From Gnetum montanum (taxonomy: Eukaryota > Streptophyta > Gnetopsida > Gnetales > Gnetaceae), in assembly GCA_015680685.1 (NCBI GenBank), contig MNCI01002152.1, positions 434,498 through 498,497 of the forward strand: DNA of 64,000 bases, written 5' to 3'. The notes beneath the pieces are model-generated. The model ran no database searches. It was given only the letters and a program-made list of their open reading frames with translations, and was not told the origin of the DNA. Numbering within the stretch: position 1 is the first letter of the stretch; the number at the start of each line of letters is the position of its first letter. Of the stretch, positions 1-9,067 are shown in pieces. The position numbers were made by a program, and so were the translations under genes.

Positions 1-340
1 TACACAAGGGCATTATAGGTAAGAACCTACTTTGGGAAGGACCCACTTATGTAATCTTTTGTAATCTTCACTTATGACATAGCTCACACACCATTTCTTA
101 CCCTCAACATAATTTTTCATAATGTTCTTTCCCTACTATTATCCCTCTAAATTTCAACATTCCTATGTACCAATACATAGCCGTTTTCTCCCATTCGAGG
201 TTTTATTGATAAAATCCATACCATTATACTTAATTGTGCCTTTCGAATTAATGGAATTACCTTAGCAACCTTTAACATGTTCCACATGTAAACAAACCCT
301 AAAAATTTAGTTTTTCCCTTGCGCCTAAAACATCAATAGG

Positions 341-418
341 TCATGATATCGCGTACGTGATATCACGGATGATGCGATATCACATACACGATATCGCGTC
401 CCTCCAATCCTATAAATA
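341..418 (+). promoter_or_regulatory. Internal U3-like promoter upstream of ORF2 in element A
   Basis: Copies of a GATATCGCG/CGCGATATC palindromic module (about 341-400) are followed by a TATA box, TATAAATA, at 411-418. The same arrangement, palindromes then TATAAATA, forms the U3 of this family's LTRs (3901-3947 in A). The ORF2 start lies about 500 bases downstream. That it drives ORF2 is inference. Confidence 0.6.
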
Positions 419-426
419 GGAAATGC

Positions 427-427
<1 letters not shown>

Positions 428-507
<80 letters not shown>
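428..507 (+). repeat. 80-base poly(C) tract with an adjacent N
   Basis: An uninterrupted run of about 80 C starts ten bases after the internal TATA box and is followed by ACC and a single ambiguous base at 511. Element B has no such run at the matching place (about 12280-12325 on the minus strand). It is a recent expansion or an assembly artefact; the N favours an unresolved read region. Confidence 0.9.
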
Positions 508-925
508 ACCNATTTTTCTCTATGACTTGCGAGTATGACATCTTTGCTTTTCAACATCTATCTTGCTCATTGGTACTCCAATTTTAATTTCTTCTGAACC
601 TACTTGAACCCGAAATGTTCAGCTTAGTCGTGGGGGAGGGACACCTGCTGAAAAGTGTTTAACTTTTTTGGAATTTATCATAACCCAAAGGACATCATCT
701 AGGGTAATTAGCTATAACACTTAGAATAATTGTGCCCAAAAACCATTTAATCCCTAGGTATACTAGGAAACTAAAATTGGAAACCACCTAAGTCACAGGA
801 CTCATTATTACAATCTTTCAGGAAATATCACATGAAGATAAAAAAATTAATTAATTAAGGCAAGTAGTAAGGTATAACTTAATTTCAAAAATAACCTTAC
901 TAAAGCTTGGCCTGTGTGATTGTAG

Positions 926-3712
926 ATGGCCCCAAAACGTGGACAAAAGGAAGGTCCTACTGAAGGTGGAAGCAAACGATCTCAGAGATGTGGAAGACAA
1001 GATCCTACCGGAAAACATACAGAACAGGAGGAGAAATCATTTAGTATTCATCAAGAGGACCCTCCTATCGTACAGTCTGGGCAAGTAGAAGGAGGAGCTG
1101 CTACAGCACCTGAATAGGGACAACATCTCACGTTGCCCCAAGATTGTGTTTAGGCCATCCATGAAAAGCCCACACTCGTTGTGGTGATTGTGGAGTTAAA
1201 CTTTGAATCTTTTGTAGAGTTTTCTCTTGAGGCTATTAGGGATCACCTCAAAGGATCTCCCTTATGGCCTACCCTCTTTGAAAGAAATGCTTGGTACCTA
1301 GGTGAGACGTACCAGTTTTGGCACAATAGAGAGCAAGGCACTACTATCAACATTTGTGGTGTGATAGTCAAGTTCTTCATGTAGGCTATTTCAGAAGTAT
1401 TAAACCTTCTAAATGTAAGGCCAAAATTTTCTCAGTTATCCACCTGTTCAGACCCTGATGTGGGACGGGATTGGTTGAAAAGGGCTTATGGCAGAGATAA
1501 AACATTTGGTGGGTTGACAACAAAAGAGAGGATTTACTTAAAAATTGAAACATATCACCTCTTCCCCATGAAGAGCTTAAAAAGAATATCAATGTATGAC
1601 GCAAGAGGATGTGCAATGCTAATGGGAAAGGTTAATGCTAACCTACCCCATCTATATTTAACGGAGATCCTGAGGAAGTTCGAGGAACAGAAGATAGGGA
1701 AGATGGCATTTCCTTTTCCTTGTCTTATTAGAAAGCTTTGCTGACATGCTGGTATTCAAGGGTATACCAATGATGTCCTCTGAAAAGCCTAGATTGCTTC
1801 ATATGCTGAATTGTTAAAGTTTCCATCCCCAAGGAAAATCACTAGTGAGACGCTGGGACCAGAAGAAGAAGAACAACAGATGGCTAGACCGACTACAACT
1901 CAACTTGCAAGACCCAACCAACCTCCAAGTGTAGGTCCCAACCAACAATAGGAAGCAGGGCCCAACATAGGCTAGGATCAACCACCACTGCCACAAGACT
2001 ACAGACCGTCGATGAGCCATCTTAGGTCCATCGTTGAGATGGTCAGTTGGGGAAGTCATGATGACGCAAACCTCTTCTGCATCATCGATGATGTCAATCA
2101 TACCATAGTTTCTATGGATCGCACAAGGGGTGAAGTATCTATTCACATAGAAGGAAGGGAAAGTAGATGGTCACAACAGATCTCAGGAAACAGGACATCT
2201 TTCTAGGTGTAGTTAGAAACTAGTGAAGGGGCCACTGTGGTGGTCATGCAACACCAGAATGCTACGAGAGCTGCAGAAGTCGTCATAGACCACATCAAGG
2301 AATCATTCAATGTACCTATTGTACCATAGATAGATCTCATAGGAGCATGGGATGCTCAAACCTTAGGTGGAACCTCAATGAATCCTGGCGAACATGAGGA
2401 TGCACTTGATCGATTGCTCCAAACAGGGCAAGTAATGACATCCCTGTTTGACATCCCTCAAGATATGAAAATTTAGTCAGACCTCATTTCCACAAAAGGA
2501 AAGCTGGTCTTAAGAAAAGTGAGGGCCGACCATGTGGAAGCAGAAGTGCAGAAATTACAAGAGCAACTCATGGCCCTACAAGCAGCACAGTGGGATCCTT
2601 TGCAATTTGTTCCCATAAACTAGCTAGATAATTTCAGAACTGAGCAACTAACCAAGCTAATAGCAGAGAATAAAAATGTAATTGATGAAAAAGAGAAGGC
2701 TTTTTGGGATTCCTCTGCAGCACAAATGAAAACTCATGCACATCTTAAAGCACTCAATGCCTTACAGGAAGAAAATAAACAACTTTCTACCAACAACCTT
2801 TGGTTGACCACTATGGAGAAGCAGAAGAATGTTCTCGAGGAACACTTTCATCAGTTGCAAGAATAATTCATCTGGGTCAACCAAGACATAAGTGGTTTAG
2901 CCAAGGAGAACTGAACCCTCTCAATGGAGGAGGTACATGCAATTCGTCAAAAGACAGCTATTTAAATAAGCGTGTGGCAAAATGAGGCTAAACAACATGA
3001 AAAGCTAAAGGAGAACTTCTGAGATCAGGTGGGGATGTACAAATAGATCCTAGAGAAGGAGATCCATATGGCCAAGGCCCATATCAATGCTATTAGTGCT
3101 CAACACACTGACTGGCGGGCCATATTGGACACATATGCCTTAGCCCACCAAGTAGAAGTTAAGAGTCGGGACCTACAGATTCAGGATCTAATAGAATACA
3201 TGAAGTTGGAAAACCTGCGGTATGCCAACCTTGCAATGTTAATAGCAGGGCACTTGAGGATAGAGCTTGAGCAACAAGTAGCAACCACCCACACCAAATA
3301 TGAAGCATAATTTGTAGAACACAAGAAGCTTTTGGAAAAACTGGAAGTTGCAAATTTTGAACTTGAGGTGGTAAAGACAAGCTACCAAGGCCAAAAGGGT
3401 ATTGCAGTAGATTTGGCTCAATGGCTAGTAGATTTTCAAGAGTACAAGGATAAAGCCAGAGCCTATGAGGAGGAATGATAGGTGTTCGTGGCTTGGTATG
3501 TCAAAGCTAATCAAATTTTTTTGCAACTACCTTGCCCGTGGGAAATGCCGACTCCTTCAAACATTGGAACATTAGCATGGATAGCATAAGACCCTTGGAT
3601 TGAAGAGGAGAAGCTCCAGGCCATACTTTAGTGCCATCAAGTCTCAAATCCTGGAGCACAAGACAAAGAGAAAGCACCAATGGAGGAGCCACCGCCACTA
3701 GGAACTACATGA
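926..3712 (+). pseudogene. ORF2 of element A, broken
   Basis: The frame starts MAPKRGQKEGPTEGG at 926, directly after TGTAG, and ends in a proline-rich tail (EEPPPLGTT) before TGA at 3712. It is about 929 codons, the same length as the copy in B. It is interrupted by many in-frame TAG/TAA codons, mostly where B has CAG, CAA or CGA, as expected from C-to-T decay. Roughly residues 85-200 contain the pattern FVEF..EAIRDHLKGSPLWP then TTINICGVIVKFF, which resembles the plant mobile-type domain called putative plant transposon protein (Transposase_32, PF20167). The second half is rich in E, K, Q and A with heptad-like spacing, suggesting long coiled coils. The position before the 3' LTR is where Athila elements may carry an env-like ORF, but no signal peptide or membrane segment is visible. 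Function unknown. Confidence 0.75.
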
Positions 3713-3865
3713 GTTCCACAATTTTGTAGTTGTAGCACATTTTTTGTGTTGTGTCTTTGTTTTGTTTTCATTCCACACTGCGGCATAATCCCATTTCACC
3801 ATCCAATAATCCCTTACCTATCCACTATGTAATCACTATAACTCAAGGACAAGTTTTCATTTAGT

Positions 3866-3875
3866 CATGGGGGTA
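3866..3875 (+). other. Polypurine tract of element A
   Basis: CATGGGGGTA lies immediately before the TGATGAG start of the 3' LTR. The same purine run precedes the 3' LTRs of B (8897-8905, minus) and of the D-family end at 47050-47058. It is the expected primer site for plus-strand DNA synthesis. Confidence 0.8.
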
Positions 3876-4678
3876 TGATGAGTCGTCATTTGGGTGACTA
3901 CGATATCGTATACATGATATCACAACCTATCTCCTCATCTATAAATAAGAGGTAGAAAGATGAGTTAGAAATCATAGATCAATTAGTTTTAGAGTTAGTT
4001 TTGATTTCAGTTTTCATTTTCTCTCTCTCAACCCTTTTCCTCTCTGTGTATGCCCGTAGTGTGGTGAATGTAATTGTACAGCATCCTTTATTTGAGTGTG
4101 ATGTACTTGGACACGCACATGACTAGAAATAAAGATCGAGATTACTTCATCATTACAGCATTCACTTAGTTTAATCATTTAATTAATTTTTAGTTACTAC
4201 TTTCCTAGCTAATCTCTCTCACCCTTCAACTCATGTTAAAACGTGGAATGAGTACGACTTGATTACGAGCATTTAAGTGTGACTACTTGATAACCCAGTA
4301 GCGTACCTAGGATCTACACTTGGTAATCCCAATGGTAGTCGTGCATGAAATCCAAGATGTGTATAGATAATCAAGGAATGGATGCTCATCGCACTTAGGC
4401 TAGTTTAGATTCTCTTATCCTTTCTCTCTTAGCTTAGATAATATTACTTTCCATTACCTTCACGAGTAGCATTAGATTAGAAATCTATCATACACCTCAC
4501 TCTTGACTAAACCATTACGTGAAAAAGCTAATACTAGTCCAGGTGGGAAGATAATGAACTGCAACCATAGGCTAACTGTCTAGATGCCACAACTAGTCCA
4601 TCTGCGCAGTTTGACCGGATCATGCGTGTAACGCTAGTATTCATATGGCTGAGTGTAGGGGTAACTCACCACTCATCA
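3876..4678 (+). repeat. 3' LTR of element A (803 bp)
   Basis: The LTR runs from TGATGAGTCG to CCACTCATCA, giving TG...CA ends inside a longer TGATGAG/CTCATCA inverted end. U3 has degenerate GATATC palindromes (3901-3922) and a TATA box at 3940-3947. The stretch AATAAAGATCGAG near 4125 lies in the R/U5 part. The end GTGTAGGGGTAACTCACCACTCATCA is shared with the other Athila-like LTRs here. Confidence 0.85.
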
Positions 4679-7600
4679 TCAGCCATCTTCTTAGTCTTCA
4701 ATTTGAAGAAGTTGTTACCTCTTAAATTCTCCTTCTTCTAGTGCACCTAAACAAGATCACTAATATTAAATTTGGGCTTCCTCTTCTCCATGTTCCTCTT
4801 AAGGAATATTTCTTTATCCTTGTTCTTAAGATTTTCCTTCACTTAAGTATGAAGATCCTTCATCTCTTGTATAAAATCAGCACTTAATTAAGTTTCTCCA
4901 TCAAAGATCATATCATTACCCATCATCTTTGGAAAAACTCATAATTAACCTCATATTAACTCTTTTCAATAGCAACATGAAAAGCATTATTATAGGAAAA
5001 TTTAGCATGACACATCAAAATTTCCCACCTATTAGATTTTCCTTCATGCAAATACCTCAAAATATTCAATAAAGATTTATTGATCTCTTACTTTGGCCAT
5101 CAGATTGTGGATGATATGCACTATAAAAATTCAAATTGTTTCTTAATATTTTCCAAAGGGACCTTTAAAATGACTACTAAACTTGAAGTCTTTATCACTA
5201 ACAATGTTTAAAAGAATCTCGTATTAATTCACAACATGTTGGAAAAATAAATTTGCAACATGAGATGCTTCACTCATCTTTTTACATAAGATAAATTGTG
5301 CCATCTTGGAGAATCTATCTATCATAATAAAGATATCATCATTTCTACTTTTAGTCTTTGGAAATCCACTCATAAATTCCATTGACACTTTTCCATGAAT
5401 CCTTCAAAATTAGCAAAGGCATATAATGTCCATTCATTCCTTGATCTTTTTTGAATTTCTAACATGTCAAATACTCCTTCATAATTTTAGAGACTTATAA
5501 AGTCATTCTAGGTCAAAAATTGTCTACCCACAAGCTCCAATATTTTATCTCTGCTCATGTGACTTTCCATTCCACCACAATGATTTTCAACCAAAATATT
5601 TTTTCTAAAATCACAATTGGATACACATACCTTTCCATTCTTAAATGGTAGTTTATATTGAATATGATAGTTCCTCCATTTGTCTATCCTACTTAATAAT
5701 GGGTCCTTGATCCTTCTCCAAACCTACTCAAAATCTGAATCATCTTCATACAAATTAGCAAAATCACTTATACCTTCCACATGATGCATATTGAAATTCA
5801 CCATATGCATCTTAGACAATACATTATCCACCACATTAGCTTTTCCACTATTGTTTTTAAGCATAGAATTGAACTCCTATAATTATGAAACTCACTTCAT
5901 GTGTTTGGTACTTAACTTCTTTAGTGAATTAATAAATTGAAGTACTTTGTGGTCAATCATCAAAGTGAACTTCTTGGGTAATATATAATATTCCAATGTT
6001 TGATTTCTTAAAGAATAGCATATAATTTTTCTCATATATGTAATATTTGTGCCTTGATTCATTCAACTTCTTTGAAAAGAAAGAAAGAAGTCTATCTTCT
6101 TATGAAAGAATCCCTTCACTGACAAGTTTACTTGCATTTACCTCCAAAAAGCTTCTTGAAATCTAGTATTACAACCAGTAGTTCATGAGTGATTTTTTCC
6201 TTCACCAAGTCAATGTTCCTTGTGGTTTCATCACCCCATCTAAAATCTTGATTCTTCTTAAATAAAATGAACATAGGTCATGAAATATCACTAAAATGCT
6301 TTATGAAACTTATAATAAATCAACTAAACCTAGAAATGATCTTACATATCTAACATTTTTAGGAGTTGGCCAATTTCTAATAGCTCTTACCTTGGTAGCT
6401 TCCATCTCCATTTACCTTTTAGAAATCACATGTTTCAAATATGCAATTTTGCTATTGAATAAATGAATCTTATTCACATTGATCACTAAATGTACTTCCT
6501 ACAAGTTAAGACACACTCTTCTCAAGCCATCCAAGTGATCCTCCTCATTAGAGCTATACAACAAAATATTATCAAAGAAGATAATACAACACTTACTAAT
6601 CAATTTTTTGTAGACATCATGCATCAATCTCATGAATGTAGAAATGGCATTTGTGAGCCAAAATAGCATCACCAACCACTCAAATAATTCATCTAATGTC
6701 TTGAAAGCTATCTTCCATTCATCACCAAGCTTGACTCAAATTTGATGATATCCATTCTTTAAATCAATTTTTCTGCATACCTCTACATTGATAAGGATAA
6801 CAAGGATATTATTCATCCTTGAAATAGGAAACATGTGCCCCAATAATATTCTATTCATAGCCCTAAAATCAATGCACATTCTCCATTCTTTAATGTACTT
6901 CTTTGGCATATGCACTATTGAAACTATACAAGGTAAAAATGACTCCCTTATAAAGGCATTTATAGGTAACTCCTCTACTTACCCTTGCAATTCAACCTAT
7001 TGATTGTGTACTATTTGGTATGCTCTCTCACTTAGAATGGTAGTACTAGGGATAAAATCAATTTAATGTTGAACATTTCTTATTAGTAGTGATCCATCCA
7101 ATTCCTCTTTCAACATCTTGGAAAATCACTTCTTTAAGCCTAGCACACCTATTGAAAGTTCTTCCTACACAACATCATGATTAGAAGAAAAAGTTGGTAT
7201 AACAAAAAAATCAAAATCAACATCATCATATTATTTAATATATTCCTTCTTCCTAAGAAAAATTAAGAAAGCATTCAATGACTCTGCTACCTTAGCTGTT
7301 TACCTATAATAGGAATTCTATCCGATCTTGCTACACTAAACACATTTTGCGTCTCATTAAATTGAGCATCATTATTAAAAGTTCAAGGCCTTCTAGGAAT
7401 TACATTACCATAATCAATTTTTAATACATCATATTTTACAACATCATGATAACTCCTAAATTTAAACTTCAAGACACATTACTCTCTCACCTCTTAAGAG
7501 AAGTCTTTTGACAACTAATGCACCTTGTAGGGTCTAGGATGAGGATTTGTTACTAAACCTAATCTTGAAATTTCCATAGAATAAATATAATTTTCTTAGA

Positions 7601-7951
7601 ATTTCCCATCAATTAAAATATAAATCTATTTTCCACTAAACAAACATCTAGCCCTAATCTAATACAACCATTTTCTCTATAGATGATCTCCTCTATTCAC
7701 ATTTCTTAATTGCAAAACTTCCTCAAATTTAGGAGCAATGGGATTACATTTGTGAAAATCTTGACTTGATGCCTTCTTTGCTTTCATTATTTGCACATCC
7801 TTGTGCTTAACTACCTTGTAAAGTGAAAATTTCCATTATTTGTATCCACATTATTCACATTTGAAATACTGAATTCTACATGAGTTACTACATTGAATCT
7901 TGCCTCTTTTGCCTTAATTCTTCTTTGTCTTTCCCTTCTCATCATCCTTAT
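4679..7951 (-). pseudogene. Element C: decayed chromovirus-like pol (protease, RT, integrase)
   Basis: Minus-strand reading, with many stops and shifts, runs from right to left. A Lys-rich gag end with a partial zinc knuckle lies near 7850-7940. A protease-linker segment with an LGRPW-like stretch (NVIPRRPWTF) is near 7380-7440. RT with FFDNIL in place of FxDD lies near 6540-6580. Integrase lies at about 5100-5560 (MSGFPKTKSRNDD, MIDRFSKMAQFI, IVSDKDFKFSS). The integrase C-terminal pattern KPKFNISDLV...KKENLRGNNFFKLK is at 4680-4770. These patterns and the iMet-type primer site at 17889-17900 fit a Ty3/gypsy chromovirus-like element. It is cut by A on the left and B on the right; reading resumes at 16817. 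Nothing here can make protein. Confidence 0.75.
7947..7951. other. Target site duplication of element B (left copy, CTTAT)
   Basis: CTTAT immediately left of the B LTR is repeated at 16812-16816 immediately right of the other LTR. Five bases is the usual Ty3/gypsy duplication length. Removing B and one copy restores a continuous Lys/Asp-rich gag reading of element C. Confidence 0.9.
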
Positions 7952-8896
7952 TGATGAGTGACAAGGTACCCCTACACTCAACCATATGAAATGAGCATCA
8001 CACATGCGATCCAGTTGAACTCTGTAGATGGACTAGTTGTGGCACCTAGATAGTTATCCTTAGGTCGCAATTAGCTATCTTCCCACCTGGACTAGTATTG
8101 TATATTTGTCACGTATGGTTTAGTCCAGATGAGGTGTATGATGTTTTTCCTAATCTATGCTACTCCTGAAGGCAGTGGAAAATAATATTTAACTAAGCTA
8201 AGCTAGGAGGAAAAAGGGGTAAGAGAATCTAATCTAGCCTAAGTGCAACGAGCAACCAATTCCTTGATCAACTGTACACATCTTGGACCTCGTGCACGAC
8301 TACCACTAGGACTACCAAGCATAGATCCTAGGTACACCACTAGGATTACCATGCGCAGATCCTAGATATGCCACTAGGTTACCAAGCGTAGATCCTAGCT
8401 ACACCACTGGGCTACCAAGCAGTCACACTTAAATGCTCGTAATCAAGTCATACTCATTCTGCATTCTAGGAGTTTAAGGGTGAGAGAGAGAAAATAGTAA
8501 ATAACATTAAATAAATAACAAATAAATAAATAACAAAGTGAATGCTGCAATGATGAAGTAATCTTGATCTTTATTGCCGGTCATATGCATGTCCAAGTAC
8601 GACACACTCGAATAAAGACACCGTACAATTACATTCACCACACTGTGAGCAGATAGGGGAAAAAATCTAACTCTGGAGGGATCAAACTGCCAGAGCTTCG
8701 CTACTCTAAAACTGGGATGCCAAACAAGGGAGAGCTAAATCTTATTTATAGATATAGCAGCAGACTATGATATCGCATACGCGATATCATAGGAAAGACG
8801 TGATATTGCGTACGCGATATCGCAGGGGATGCAATATTGCGGCAGATGCAATATCGCGTACGCGATATCATGGCCTATACGAATCACATCTCATCA
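7952..8896 (-). repeat. 3' LTR of element B (945 bp)
   Basis: Read on the minus strand it starts TGATGAGATG at 8896 and ends ACTCATCA at 7952. U3 contains several GATATCGCGTACGCGATATC-type palindromes (8766-8878) and a TATA box (TATAAATA, minus, 8743-8750). Between 8280 and 8425 a module of about 34 bases (ACCAAGCGTAGATCCTAGGT plus spacer) is repeated about three times; element A has it once. The sequence is very similar to 15898-16811, so the insertion is younger than element C. Confidence 0.9.
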
Positions 8897-8905
8897 TACC
8901 CCCAC
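8897..8905 (-). other. Polypurine tract of element B
   Basis: On the minus strand GTGGGGGTA directly precedes the TGATGAG start of the 3' LTR, as in element A. Confidence 0.75.
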
Positions 8906-9067
8906 AACTAAATAAAAACTCATCCTCAAGTTACAAGGAGAATAAGATTCATTAATTACATAGTGGATAGGTATGGGATTATTAACTGGAAAAAGAAATG
9001 GACTAATGCCGCAGTGTGGGAAGACACAACACAGAGAAAAAATACTACAACTACAAAAATGTGGAAC

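Larger units (their letters stand above)
1..4678 (+). mobile_element. Element A: 3' part of a pol-less Athila-like LTR retrotransposon
   Basis: The element enters from before the window and ends with its 3' LTR. Its order is spacer (1-340), internal U3-like promoter (341-418), ORF2 (926-3712), polypurine tract (3866-3875) and LTR (3876-4678). Positions 1 to about 180 match the reverse complement of 12600-12783 in element B, and the match continues through ORF2 and the LTR, so A and B are one family. The Athila-like assignment comes from B, which has a tRNA-Asp-type primer site and an Athila-type gag. A sits inside the integrase region of element C: the sequence right of 4678 resumes the C-terminal integrase reading of C. 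The gag end and the 5' LTR lie outside the window. Confidence 0.85.

Noticed and set aside
1386-2146. Open frames on the minus strand inside ORF2 of element A (for example 2146-1814)
   Set aside because: They are antisense to the ORF2 frame, which is supported by the matching copy in B, and contain no recognisable domain.
926-3712. ORF2 considered as a viral-type envelope gene because of its position before the 3' LTR
   Set aside because: No signal peptide, transmembrane segment or fusion-type motif is visible; a plant Transposase_32-like domain plus coiled coil fits better.
8280-8425. Short repeats considered as a CRISPR-like array
   Set aside because: Only about three tandem degenerate units without unique spacers, inside an LTR of a plant element.
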